Shown here: one piece after another, positions 46,377 to 55,029 of the stretch
Layout of the letters: each line of letters begins with the position of its first letter
How positions within the stretch are numbered: the first letter of the stretch is position 1
The notes under the pieces: generated by a model
What the model was told of the DNA's origin: nothing
What the model saw: only the letters and a program-made list of their open reading frames with translations
Databases searched by the model: none
Source: Paraburkholderia sp. UYCP14C
GTDB lineage: Bacteria > Pseudomonadota > Gammaproteobacteria > Burkholderiales > Burkholderiaceae
Assembly (NCBI RefSeq): GCF_004197395.1
Contig: NZ_SELS01000020.1
Location: 84,805-148,804, forward strand
Length of the DNA stretch: 64,000 nucleotides
Direction: 5' to 3'
Program-made: the position numbers and the translations under genes

Positions 46377-48713
46377 TCACGCGAGGCTCATCGCCTGTGC
46401 GTGACCATGCGCATGGCGCGATTCGCGGTTCAGCGCCGCGACGTCCACGATCAGCGCGACGCTGCCGTCGCCCAGAATGGTCGCCGCGGAAATGCCGTGC
46501 ACCTTGCGGTAATTCGTTTCCAGATTCTTCACGACCACCTGCTGCTGGCCGACGAGTTCGTCGATCAGCATCGCGAAGCGGCGTCCCTCGGTCTGCATGA
46601 TCGTGACGATGCCCTGGGTCGGCTCCTGCTTCGCGTCCTGCACGTTGAACACCTCGTGCAGCGCGACGAGCGGCAGGTATTCGCCGCGCACGCGCACCAC
46701 GCGCTCGCCGTTGGCGACCGTGTAGATGTCTTCGGCTTGGGGCTGCAGCGACTCCATCACGAAGTTCAGCGGCAGGATGAAGATCTCGTTGCCGATCTTC
46801 ACCGACATGCCGTCGAGAATCGCGAGCGTGAGCGGCAACACGATGCGGGTCGTGCTGCCCTTGCCCGCGTGCGACGTGATCTCGACGTGACCGCCCATCG
46901 ACTGGATGTTGCGCTTCACCACGTCCATGCCGACGCCGCGGCCCGACACGTCCGTGACCTGTTCGGCGGTCGAGAAGCCCGGCAGGAAGATCAGGTTCCA
47001 GACTTCCTCGTCGGCCATCGTTTCGCTGACCTGCATGCCTTGCTTGGCCGCCTTCGCGAGAATTTTGTCGCGGCGCAGGCCCGCGCCGTCGTCGCTGACC
47101 TCGATGACGATGTTGCCGCCGTGGTGAGCCGCCGACAGCACCAGCTGACCGGTCGAATCCTTGCCCGCCGCGCGCCGCGCCTCGACGGTTTCGATGCCGT
47201 GGTCGAGACTGTTGCGCACGAGGTGCGTCAACGGATCGATGATCCGTTCGATGAGGCTCTTGTCGAGTTCGGTCGCCTGACCGAAGGTGACGAGTTCGAC
47301 CTCCTTGCCGAGTTTGGCCGCGAGATCGCGCACTAAACGCGGGAAGCGGCTGAACACGTAATCCATCGGCATCATGCGGATCGACATCACCGCTTCCTGC
47401 AGATCGCGCGCGTTGCGCTCGAGTTGCGCCATGCCGTTGAAGAGCCGGTCGTGCAGCGCCGGATCGAACGTGCTGGTGGTCTCCGCGAGCATCGCCTGCG
47501 TGATCACCAGTTCGCCGACCAGGTTGATCAGCTGATCGACCTTCTCGACGCCGACGCGAATCGAGCTGCCTTCGGCGCCGGCCGCCGCGGCGGCCGGACG
47601 GGCCGCCTTGCGGTCCTGCTCGGCGGAGGCGGGCGAAGCCGCTTTGGCTGCGGGCGGAGCCGCCGTGGGTAGCGCTGGCGGCGGCTCGATGAGGTCCGCG
47701 TGACTGGCCGCGCTTGCGGGAGCAGCGGTGTGGGCCGCGGGGGCCGACGATGCTGCGTGCTCCGCGTGAACGACCGGATGCGCGTGCGCCACCGCGGCGG
47801 TGGGCGCGACATGCGCGGTTTGCGCCGGTGGCTGAACGGCAGCGTCGGGCGTTCCAGGTTCGCCCTGCTGCGCGTCGTCCGCCGGCGCGGTGCCGCGGCC
47901 GATCGTGATCTGACTTTCGTCGATCACGAAACAGCACACGGCGATGATGTCGTCGGAGGGTACGTCGCTCGCGAGCCACAGCATCAGATCGCCGCCGCTC
48001 TTGACCTGCCCGACGATATTGCCCAGGTTGCCCAGCTCTTCGGCGAGCAGTTCCTGGTCTTTCTCTCCCACGCCCCGTAGCGTAATTTTCAGATGTGGGC
48101 CGGCGCTGTCCGCCGTGCCCGCGGCCTGCCCGGTCTGTGCCGGTTCGCCGTCCATCCATTCGCCCGCCGCCTGCACCGCCTGTTCGACGACGTGCTCGGG
48201 CGGGATACCTTCTGGCTCTTGTAGTGCCGTAATTGGTGTCGTTATTTGGGTTGCCGCTGCCGGCATAGCCGCGGGCGCGCTCGGCGCCATTGCCGGGGGC
48301 TGCGTCGGCGCGCCGCCCATGCGGCTTTCGGCGTGCAGCTGCTCGAGCTTCGCGCAGATCGCGCGCGCCACCGCCGCATCGGGCTCGGCGCTCGCGCGGT
48401 AGTCGGCGAGCTGGCCGGACAGCACGTCCTTGGTTTCGAGGAACGTGTCGATCATGTCCTTGCGCAGCACCAGCTCGTTGTTGCGCGCGCGATCGAGCAG
48501 CGACTCCAGAATGTGCGTGGTTTCGGTGAGCGCGGTAAAGCCGAACGTCGCCGCGCCGCCCTTGATCGAATGCGCGGCGCGAAAGATCGCCGCGAGGTCT
48601 TCGGGGTCCGGGCGGGCCACGTCGAGATTGAGCAGCAGCTGCTCCATCTGCGCGAGCAGTTCGTCCGCTTCGTCGAAGAACGTCTGATAGAACTGTGTGA
48701 TGTCGAGTGTCAT
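46377..48713 (-). CDS. cheA: Chemotaxis histidine kinase CheA
   Basis: CheA autophosphorylates under receptor control and passes phosphate to CheY and CheB. The N-terminal HPt domain has the phospho-His in IFRAAHSIKGGAATFGF. A P2 region and a long Ala/Pro-rich linker follow, then the dimerisation domain, the HATPase with the N box (THLVRNSLDHGIE) and G boxes (DDGAGL, GRGVGMDVV), and a C-terminal CheW-like domain. 778 residues, longer than enteric CheA because of the linkers. Confidence 0.98.
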   Translation of the reverse strand: MTLDITQFYQTFFDEADELLAQMEQLLLNLDVARPDPEDLAAIFRAAHSIKGGAATFGFTALTETTHILESLLDRARNNELVLRKDMIDTFLETKDVLSGQLADYRASAEPDAAVARAICAKLEQLHAESRMGGAPTQPPAMAPSAPAAMPAAATQITTPITALQEPEGIPPEHVVEQAVQAAGEWMDGEPAQTGQAAGTADSAGPHLKITLRGVGEKDQELLAEELGNLGNIVGQVKSGGDLMLWLASDVPSDDIIAVCCFVIDESQITIGRGTAPADDAQQGEPGTPDAAVQPPAQTAHVAPTAAVAHAHPVVHAEHAASSAPAAHTAAPASAASHADLIEPPPALPTAAPPAAKAASPASAEQDRKAARPAAAAAGAEGSSIRVGVEKVDQLINLVGELVITQAMLAETTSTFDPALHDRLFNGMAQLERNARDLQEAVMSIRMMPMDYVFSRFPRLVRDLAAKLGKEVELVTFGQATELDKSLIERIIDPLTHLVRNSLDHGIETVEARRAAGKDSTGQLVLSAAHHGGNIVIEVSDDGAGLRRDKILAKAAKQGMQVSETMADEEVWNLIFLPGFSTAEQVTDVSGRGVGMDVVKRNIQSMGGHVEITSHAGKGSTTRIVLPLTLAILDGMSVKIGNEIFILPLNFVMESLQPQAEDIYTVANGERVVRVRGEYLPLVALHEVFNVQDAKQEPTQGIVTIMQTEGRRFAMLIDELVGQQQVVVKNLETNYRKVHGISAATILGDGSVALIVDVAALNRESRHAHGHAQAMSLA

Positions 48714-48809
48714 GCCTGGTTCACCGCGAGAGTGCCTGTCGGGCGTGAGCCGCCGTGCAGGCGCGTCGAGAGCTGTCTGTACTGTGTCTAAAGGTGTTGA
48801 TTGCGCGGG

Positions 48810-49187
48810 TCAGGCCGGGTCCGGTTCGGCCAGCGCCGCCACCAGCTCGGTCAGCATGTCCGGGTCGAGCGGCTTTTCGATCCAGCCGGTCGCGCCCGCC
48901 GCGCGCGCCGCCTCTTTGAAGGCTTCGCCCGATTCCGTCGTGAGGACGAGGATGGGCGTCACCTGATAGGCCGGATTTCCACGCAGCGCGGTGATCAGAT
49001 CGAGACCGGTCTTGCCCGGCATGTGCTGGTCGGTCAACACGAGATCGAACGCCATGGCGAGCGCGTTTTCGAGCCCCTCGTTGCCGTCGGCCGCGAGCGT
49101 GACCTCATAGCCGGCGCCCGTCAGCGTCGCGGCGAGGATCTGCCGCATCGATGCCGAATCGTCGACTGCCAGGATGTGCCTGATCAT
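48810..49187 (-). CDS. Second CheY-like single-domain response regulator
   Basis: A 125-residue receiver domain between motB and cheA: LAVDDSASMRQ, phospho-Asp in LVLTDQHMPGKTGLD, conserved Thr in LVLTTES, and Lys in WIEKPLDP. It differs clearly from the cheY that is paired with cheZ. In Burkholderiales a CheY-like gene is commonly placed here (often called cheY1). It may act as a phosphate sink or on another target; the sequence does not decide. Confidence 0.95.
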   Translation of the reverse strand: MIRHILAVDDSASMRQILAATLTGAGYEVTLAADGNEGLENALAMAFDLVLTDQHMPGKTGLDLITALRGNPAYQVTPILVLTTESGEAFKEAARAAGATGWIEKPLDPDMLTELVAALAEPDPA

Positions 49188-49270
49188 GAAAACCTCGCTG
49201 CGCTTAACACTGGCCCGCCGGGCGGAGCGCGCCGCCCGGGCGCGCGCCGCGGCCCGGCGGCCGCGGTCTG

Positions 49271-50281
49271 TTACTGGGCCGGCGGCACTGCCGCCGGCAA
49301 CTTCGGTGCAACCGTCACCGGCTGCGCAAGTCTTTGCAGCAACGGCTTCGAGCCGGCTGCGTCGTCCGACAGAGTCGTCGTCGTCGAGTCGTCGTGATCG
49401 AGCGCCTCTTCCGACTTCCTGTTCAGCACGATGATGCTGATGCGACGGTTCTCCGGATCGAGCGGGTCCGCCTTGTTCAGGTTCTGCGTCGACGCGAGTC
49501 CGAGCACGCGCATCACCTTCGCTTCGTCCATGCCGCCCGCGACCAGCTCGCGCCGCGAGGCGTTCGCGCGGTCGGCCGACAGCTCCCAGTTGCTATAGCC
49601 CTTCTCGCCGCCCGCGTACGGCACGGCGTCGGTGTGACCCTGCACGATGATGCGGTTCGGCACGTCGTTCAGCGTATGGCCGATCTCACGCAGGATGTCG
49701 CGCATGTACGGCTCGACGACGTCGCGCGCGGTCGCGAACATCGGCCGCTTCTGCGAATCGACGATCTCGATGCGCAAGCCGGTCAGCGTCGAGTCGATGC
49801 GGATCTGCTGCTTGAACTGGCGCAGCACCGGGTTCGCCTCGATCGCGGCCATCAGCTTGACCTGCAGGTCGTGCAGACGGACCTGCTCCTGGCGTTCGAG
49901 CTCGCCCTGCAGCTGCTTGACCGAGTCCTCGTTGTTGTGCGACGCGGTGCGCTCGGCGCGGCTGCTGCTGCCGTCGGTCGAGCGGGTCACGCCCTGCGCA
50001 TCGGTCGAGATGTCGCGGCCGCCGCCCTTCAGGATGCTCGAGTCTTCGGCGCTGCGATCGCCGCCCCACAGCGTGATTTTCAGCGGCTGGTTGAAGTAGT
50101 CGGCGATGCCCTTCAGCTGCACGGTCGAGGCCGAGCTGAGCAGCCACATCAGCAGGAAGAACGCCATCATCGCGGTCATGAAGTCCGCGTAGGCGAGCTT
50201 CCACGCTCCGCCGTGATGCCCGTGCTTTTTCGGCGCGGAGCGCTTGACAACGATTGCGCGGTCTTTGTCCTTGCTGCTCAT
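49271..50281 (-). CDS. motB: Flagellar stator protein MotB
   Basis: MotB anchors the proton-driven stator to peptidoglycan. One N-terminal membrane helix contains the proton-carrying Asp (KLAYADFMTAMMAFFLLMWLLS). It is followed by a plug/linker region and an OmpA-like peptidoglycan-binding domain (IIVQGHTDAVPYAG, NWELSADRANASRRELVAGGM, NRRISIIVL). 336 residues with a Thr/Asp-rich tail. It follows motA by 22 bases. Confidence 0.98.
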   Translation of the reverse strand: MSSKDKDRAIVVKRSAPKKHGHHGGAWKLAYADFMTAMMAFFLLMWLLSSASTVQLKGIADYFNQPLKITLWGGDRSAEDSSILKGGGRDISTDAQGVTRSTDGSSSRAERTASHNNEDSVKQLQGELERQEQVRLHDLQVKLMAAIEANPVLRQFKQQIRIDSTLTGLRIEIVDSQKRPMFATARDVVEPYMRDILREIGHTLNDVPNRIIVQGHTDAVPYAGGEKGYSNWELSADRANASRRELVAGGMDEAKVMRVLGLASTQNLNKADPLDPENRRISIIVLNRKSEEALDHDDSTTTTLSDDAAGSKPLLQRLAQPVTVAPKLPAAVPPAQ

Positions 50282-50303
50282 CGGTTCAATTCCCGTCGCG
50301 TTC

Positions 50304-51164
50304 TTATTTCGCCTTGACGCGGCGCACGTGCTCTTCGAGCTCGGCGAACGACGGGCGCTCGGTCGAGAACAGCACCTTGCGGCCGAACTCGACCGCGATC
50401 GCCGGCGCGTAGCCGTTCAGGCTCGCGAGGATCGTCACCTTGATGCACTGGAACATCTTGGTCGACTCGGTCACGCGCTGCTCGGCGACGCTGGCGAGCG
50501 GGCCGATCAGCCCGTACGAAAGCAGAATGCCGAGGAAGGTGCCGACCAGCGCCTGCGCGATCATTTCACCGAGCACCGCGGGCGGCTTGTCGGCCGAGGC
50601 CATCGTGTGCACCACGCCCATCACCGCGGCGACGATACCGAACGCCGGCATCGCGTCGCCGACCTTGGTCAACGCTTGCGCGGGCGCCTCGCCTTCGTGG
50701 TGGTGCGTCTCGATTTCCTCGTCCATCAGGCTTTCGATCTCGAACGCGTTCATGTTGCCGCCGACCATCAGACGCAGGTAGTCGGTCAGGAACTCGATGA
50801 TGTGCTTGTCGGCGAGAATCTTCGGGTACTGCGTGAAGATCGGGCTCTTCGACGGATCGTCGATGTCGGCTTCGAGCGTCAGCGTGCCTTCCTTGCGCGC
50901 TTTCGCGAGCAGCACGTAGAGGAGCCCCATCAGCTCCATGTAGACGTCCTTGTTGTATTTCGCGCCCTTGAACAGGGTCGGAATGACGCGCACTGTCGCC
51001 TTGATCGTCTTCATCCCGTTCCCGAGAATGAACGCGCCAACGCCAGCGCCGCCGATCATCAGCACTTCAACGGGTTGCAGCAGCGCGCCGAGATGGCCGC
51101 CTTCCAGCGCGTAACCGCCGAAAACGGACAACAGCGTCACGAGTGTTCCCACGAAAATCAGCAC
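50304..51164 (-). CDS. motA: Flagellar stator protein MotA
   Basis: MotA forms the pentameric stator channel around MotB. Four membrane segments and the cytoplasmic loop are clear (LIFVGTLVTLLSVFGGYALEGG at the start; VGDAMPAFGIVAAVMGVVHTM and GTFLGILLSYGLIGPLA in TM3-TM4). 286 residues. The start codon is GTG with GAGG upstream. It heads the motAB-che operon behind a sigma28 promoter. Confidence 0.97.
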   Translation of the reverse strand: MLIFVGTLVTLLSVFGGYALEGGHLGALLQPVEVLMIGGAGVGAFILGNGMKTIKATVRVIPTLFKGAKYNKDVYMELMGLLYVLLAKARKEGTLTLEADIDDPSKSPIFTQYPKILADKHIIEFLTDYLRLMVGGNMNAFEIESLMDEEIETHHHEGEAPAQALTKVGDAMPAFGIVAAVMGVVHTMASADKPPAVLGEMIAQALVGTFLGILLSYGLIGPLASVAEQRVTESTKMFQCIKVTILASLNGYAPAIAVEFGRKVLFSTERPSFAELEEHVRRVKAK

Positions 51165-51209
51165 TGCCGAGCCCTCACAAAAAAGCGACGGTTACCGTCG
51201 TTAGTCAGG

Positions 51210-51236
51210 TTTACGGCACCGAGGCGAAAAACTTTG
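51210..51236 (-). promoter_or_regulatory. Sigma28 (FliA) promoter of the motA-cheZ operon
   Basis: On the - strand CAAAGTTT, 11 bases, GCCGTAAA: 7 of 8 at -35 and 6 of 8 at -10 against the sigma28 consensus, about 45 bases before motA. Confidence 0.7.
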
Positions 51237-51300
51237 GGGAAAAAGGCGGCGCGCGGGTCCGGTGTAAACCAGAGGCTTGCGCTGCCTCAACGTGTGCCGC

Positions 51301-51951
51301 TCAGACTTCGGCGGTGACGAGGGTGTCGGGCGTGGGCGCGATACAGCGGGCCTCGTGAGCCCGCGCGTCGGCGACTTGCGGCGCCTCGGACGAGATTGCG
51401 GCGACGGCGATCTGGCGCTCGGCTCGCGTTTGCGCCGCCTTCTTCGTCTTGCCCGCGCGCGACGGCGGCTGGCACAGCCCGCAGACGAACGCATGCTGCG
51501 GATCGTGTGCGTGCGCGACGAACTGGCCGCCGCAGCGGCGGCAGGCGCTCATCTGCAGCATGCCCGAGTCGAAAAAGCGCACCAGCGTCCACGCGCGCGT
51601 GAGACTGAGCACCGGCTCGTCGTCGTGCAACTTCACGTGCTCCAGATACAGCCGGTAGCTCTTCACGATCGATTCGATCGCGCGGCAGCCGCCGTGACCG
51701 GACATGAAGCGGTAGATGTTGTAGAACAGCGACGAATGAAAGTTCGGCTGCCAGGTCATGAACCAGTCGGTCGAAAACGGCAGCATGCCCTTGGGCGGCG
51801 AGACCCCTTTCAGTTCCTTGTACAGCTTGATGAGCCGGTCGCGCGACAGGCTGGTTTCCGCCTCCAGCAATTGCAGACGCGCGCCCAGTTCGATCAGCTC
51901 GATCGCGAGGGTGATTTCCCGGACTTCGAGTACGACGCTCTTACTGGCCAT
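51301..51951 (-). CDS. flhC: Flagellar master regulator subunit FlhC
   Basis: FlhC pairs with FlhD to activate class 2 flagellar promoters. The 216-residue product contains LSRDRLIKLYKELKGVSPPKGMLPFSTDWF and the four-cysteine zinc site (CRRCGGQF...FVCGLC). The last ~40 residues extend beyond enteric FlhC (192 residues). The start MASKSVV shares a base with the flhD stop (TGATG); upstream frame sequence belongs to flhD. Confidence 0.97.
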   Translation of the reverse strand: MASKSVVLEVREITLAIELIELGARLQLLEAETSLSRDRLIKLYKELKGVSPPKGMLPFSTDWFMTWQPNFHSSLFYNIYRFMSGHGGCRAIESIVKSYRLYLEHVKLHDDEPVLSLTRAWTLVRFFDSGMLQMSACRRCGGQFVAHAHDPQHAFVCGLCQPPSRAGKTKKAAQTRAERQIAVAAISSEAPQVADARAHEARCIAPTPDTLVTAEV

Positions 51952-52271
51952 CAGCCGAGTTGCTCGACCGGCTGGCTCGCCATCAGGATTGCCGAATGCG
52001 CTTGTGCGACCGCGCTGGACTTGTCCTTGTCCGCGAGGGCGGACAGCACAGCGTGATCGTCGAAGCGGAAGCGGCACAGCATCTGGTTGGACGCCGCGAG
52101 CTTGACGGTCTGCGCCAACGACAGATTGGCGAGCACGTCGGCCAGCTGTTCCGAAATACCCATGCGGAACATGCCCATCGGCTTGTCTTCGCGCAGCAGA
52201 CGCTGGGCGAGCAGCAGATAGGACAGATTGACTTCCCTGATCTCACTGAGCATATGGCTAGTCGTGCTCAT
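51951..52271 (-). CDS. flhD: Flagellar master regulator subunit FlhD
   Basis: FlhD forms the FlhD4C2 activator. The 106-residue product matches the family: [52 protein letters not shown]. The start MSTTSHM follows GGGGGAAAT; the frame is open further upstream through the leader but without homology. Its promoter region contains palindromes that look like operators. Confidence 0.97.
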   Translation of the reverse strand: MSTTSHMLSEIREVNLSYLLLAQRLLREDKPMGMFRMGISEQLADVLANLSLAQTVKLAASNQMLCRFRFDDHAVLSALADKDKSSAVAQAHSAILMASQPVEQLG

Positions 52272-52432
52272 GATTTCCCCCGTACGTATGCCCGGCTGGT
52301 CAGGCCGATTTTTTTGCGGAAACGTTTGCTCGAGCGCGCGCGATAAATCCGCGCGAATCGGCTCGTCTCTGGTCTTGCAAGCATTGTCTCGAAAGGGGAC
52401 ACAGCCGAAAATCGGAGAGACACCCCACATGG

Positions 52433-52474
52433 ATGACGGATTAATCCGTCATTTGTGTAGGAATTATTCCTACA
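52433..52474. promoter_or_regulatory. Two adjacent palindromes in the flhDC leader
   Basis: ATGACGGATTAATCCGTCAT (52433-52452, perfect 20 bp) is followed after 3 bases by TGTAGGAATTATTCCTACA (52456-52474, perfect 19 bp). The second resembles sites of NarL/FixJ-type regulators such as RcsB or BvgA (TAGGAAT...ATTCCTA). They lie about 160-205 bases before flhD, on the gene side of the predicted -10. Such symmetry suits a repressor or activator of the master operon. Confidence 0.6.
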
Positions 52475-52621
52475 ACTGAGGCCGCGGCGACGCGCGAATC
52501 TGGACGAATGGGTGCGCCGGGCGGGAATGACGATGCGCGCTGGGAATTTCTACGGCTGCGGCATGTACCGGATGGTGAGTTTTCAGAACTTCACCGCCGC
52601 ACCGTGAAACGGTGGAAAACA

Positions 52622-52649
52622 ATTATAAGACGTTTTCACTCGCCTGCAA
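52622..52649 (-). promoter_or_regulatory. Sigma70-like promoter of flhDC
   Basis: On the - strand a perfect TATAAT (52622-52627) has TTGCAG 16 bases upstream (52644-52649). It would give a leader of about 345 bases. A partial inverted repeat (GTGAAAC...GTTTTCAC) surrounds the -10. Confidence 0.55.
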
Positions 52650-53073
52650 TCTGGCTCGCTTCGCGGTTGTTCCGCGCTTCATCCGACCCTCGGGTCCGCC
52701 GCTTGCTACGGTGCTTTTCGCCTGTCGCACGTTTGATTAAGTCGCCGAAATCATGCGCCCCGATTATGGGGACGGCTTGCGATTGAAGCTCGCGCGCGCG
52801 TGTAACGGCCCATGTATCGCGCTGTAACAACATTAAGTGTTTGAAAAATCACTCGAATTACCGCGGTCGATCCCGATAATGAACGCTAAGGGATTACCCG
52901 ATACCTATTTCGGAGCACCCTGGGACGGGGGTCAACCGCGTCCATCCGTCCGTCAGGCCTACGTACTTCGCGCAATCCAGCCCGTCGTGCGAAGCCCCGG
53001 TAAGCATCAAGAATCTGCATGTGATCCGGGTCAGCGCCCAAGCGCTCACTCCGATCGACACAGGAGAAAACGC
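52650..53073. other. Intergenic region between flhDC and the glycosyltransferase gene
   Basis: No gene is supported. The frame of the downstream glycosyltransferase stays open from 52837, but this part carries no family sequence and the well-placed start is at 53074. A -10-like element for the + strand gene is not obvious. Confidence 0.4.
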
Positions 53074-54138
53074 ATGCGAATCGCACAAATCGCGCCGCTG
53101 TACGAAGCTGTCCCACCGAAACTCTATGGCGGCACCGAGCGTGTCGTGTCGTATCTGACCGAAGCGCTCGTCGACCTCGGCCATGACGTCACGCTGTTCG
53201 CGAGCGGCGACTCGGTCACGTCCGCCAATCTCGAGGCGTGCTGGCCGCGCGCACTGCGCCTCGATCCGACGATTCGCGATGCATTGGCGCCGCACGTACT
53301 GATGATGGAATCGGTCCGCAAGGTCGCGCACGAATTCGACGTGCTGCACTTCCATCTCGACTACATGCCGTTCCCGCTGTTCACGACGATGGACACGCCG
53401 TTCGTGACCACGCTGCACGGCCGTCTCGATCTGCCCGAATTGCAGCCGGTGTTCGACGCGTTCTCGCACGTGCCGGTGGTGTCGATTTCGGATTCGCAGC
53501 GTCTGCCGCTGCAGCAGGCCAACTGGCTCAGCACGATCTATCACGGTCTGCCGGACCAGCTGCTGACGCCGCAGCCGCACAAGAAGCCCGAATATCTCGC
53601 GTTCCTAGGCCGCATCTGCCCGGAAAAGCGCGTCGATACAGCTATCAAGATCGCCGCGCAAAGCGGTCTGCCGCTGAAGATCGCCGCCAAGGTGGACAAG
53701 GTCGACATGGAGTACTTCAAGCGCGAGATCGAGCCGCTGCTGTCGATGGCGCACGTCGAGTTCGTCGGCGAGATCAACGAGGCGCAGAAACCCGAGTTTC
53801 TGTCGGGCGCGAAGGCGCTGCTGTTCCCGATCGACTGGTCGGAGCCGTTCGGCCTCGTGATGATCGAGTCGATGGCTTGCGGCACGCCGGTCATCGCGTT
53901 CAACCGCGGCTCGGTGCCGGAGGTGATCGACCACGGCGTGACCGGCTATATCGTCGAAGACGTGCAAGGCGCGGTGGCGGCTCTGCAACGTCTCGATGAA
54001 CTGTCGCGCACCGAAATCCGCGCCCAGTTCGAACGCCGCTTCAGTTCGAAAACGATGGCGCAGAACTATATCGACGGTTATTCGGCGCTGATTGAAAGCG
54101 CGCGCCGTCCGGTATTGCGCCAGGTCGCGCTCGGCTAG
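53074..54138 (+). CDS. GT4-family glycosyltransferase
   Basis: A 354-residue cytosolic or membrane-associated glycosyltransferase of the GT-B fold, family 4. N-terminal domain: RIAQIAPLYEAVPPKLYGGTERVVSYLTEALVDLGHDVTLFASGDS. C-terminal donor-binding domain: LGRICPEKRVDTAIKIA, then EPFGLVMIESMACGTPVIAFNRGSVPEVI, which contains the E-x7-E motif. The ATG at 53074 follows AGGAGA. The sugar and acceptor cannot be told; related genes act on small glycosides or cell-surface glycans. It is followed by a strong terminator, so it is likely monocistronic. Confidence 0.93.
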   Translation: MRIAQIAPLYEAVPPKLYGGTERVVSYLTEALVDLGHDVTLFASGDSVTSANLEACWPRALRLDPTIRDALAPHVLMMESVRKVAHEFDVLHFHLDYMPFPLFTTMDTPFVTTLHGRLDLPELQPVFDAFSHVPVVSISDSQRLPLQQANWLSTIYHGLPDQLLTPQPHKKPEYLAFLGRICPEKRVDTAIKIAAQSGLPLKIAAKVDKVDMEYFKREIEPLLSMAHVEFVGEINEAQKPEFLSGAKALLFPIDWSEPFGLVMIESMACGTPVIAFNRGSVPEVIDHGVTGYIVEDVQGAVAALQRLDELSRTEIRAQFERRFSSKTMAQNYIDGYSALIESARRPVLRQVALG

Positions 54139-54149
54139 GCGCGCGTTTG

Positions 54150-54184
54150 AAAACGGCCGGCACTTTTACGGCCGGCCGTTTTCG
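54150..54184 (+). terminator. Terminator after the glycosyltransferase gene
   Basis: 12-bp stem AAAACGGCCGGC (54150-54161) with GCCGGCCGTTTT (54171-54182), 11 bases after the stop. Confidence 0.85.
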
Positions 54185-54296
54185 GTACGCTTTGAAGCCG
54201 CGCTGTGAACCTTCGCTTATGACGCTCAATAGCGGCGGAATCCGGCATCGGAATCGTTTGCACGAGCGGGAAACGAAGCCTTCGCGACCGGACGCG

Positions 54297-54327
54297 AAAA
54301 AGCCGCCCCAGCATGGGCGGCTTTTTT
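54297..54327. terminator. Second, bidirectional terminator before the H-NS-like gene
   Basis: Stem AAAAAGCCGCCC-CAGCAT-GGGCGGCTTTTT (54297-54326). A- and T-runs on both sides allow it to act in both directions. The 302-base gap 54139-54440 otherwise shows no gene. Confidence 0.82.
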
Positions 54328-54440
54328 AATCCCGCAATGGTTGCGCTTCCACGGCGATTAGCGCGCGGCGGCGAATAAGCCAAACGGCAAGAGAACCTTC
54401 AGCCCGCTTTCATCGCGTCTCGCGTCACCTCGCGCGGACC

Positions 54441-54743
54441 TCACGCCGAGCCAATCAGATAGCGCTCGCGATTCTTGCCGACGATCCATTTGGGCGGCTT
54501 GCCACGCCCGCTCCACGTATTACCCGACTTCGGATCCTGATATTTCGCCGGCAGCGGCGTCTTCTTGGGCGGGCGGCCGCGCTTGGCCGCGACCGCGAAG
54601 CCGAGATCCTGCGCGGTCAGACCGTATTCGGCGATCTTTTGGCGGATGTCGGCGACGACATTGTCGATTTCCGTGCGTCGCGCTTCTTCTGCCTGTGCCT
54701 GCAATTTGGCTATCTGCGCCTTGAGGTCTGCATATTGAGACAT
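54441..54743 (-). CDS. H-NS family nucleoid protein (BpH3/HvrA type)
   Basis: A 100-residue nucleoid-associated protein. The N-terminal coiled coil (ADLKAQIAKLQAQAEEARRTEIDNVVADIRQKIAEYGLTAQDLGF) mediates oligomerisation. A basic hook-like linker (KRGRPPKK) and the DNA-binding motif (YQDPKSGNTWSGRGKPPKWI) follow. Proteins of this type silence AT-rich and horizontally acquired DNA. The upstream region is markedly AT-rich, which fits autoregulation. Several paralogues are usual in Burkholderiales. Confidence 0.95.
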   Translation of the reverse strand: MSQYADLKAQIAKLQAQAEEARRTEIDNVVADIRQKIAEYGLTAQDLGFAVAAKRGRPPKKTPLPAKYQDPKSGNTWSGRGKPPKWIVGKNRERYLIGSA

Positions 54744-54911
54744 TCGGTTCTCCCCTTTCTAGAACTCATTCGACCGCAGACTAGCTGCAATTATAAAAAT
54801 TCGCAATGGCCACTAATACCGGTTTAGCGAATTTTCCTCTGATAATTATTAAAGCGGGTGAATTGTAAAACCTGCGCTTTATCCCTCAATAGTTTATAAA
54901 TCCTGTCCGGA

Positions 54912-54954
54912 TTGACAATCCTTGACACCCGATTTGGCGCTGTCTACCTAGAAT
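54912..54954 (+). promoter_or_regulatory. Possible promoter of the aquaporin gene
   Basis: Two TTGACA hexamers (54912-54917 and 54922-54927) precede TACCTAGAAT (54945-54954). The spacing to a good -10 is not ideal (TAGAAT is 21 bases from the second TTGACA). Confidence 0.3.
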
Positions 54955-55029
54955 TGCGCGCTCAATGCACGTACTCGTGCTTTTCGATACGTGCTTCCGG
55001 CATACCAATTCTTTTTAGGATCCCCAATC

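Noticed and set aside
52837-53073. Longer start for the glycosyltransferase
   Set aside because: The family N-terminus begins at RIAQIAPLYEA, directly after AGGAGA and the ATG at 53074.
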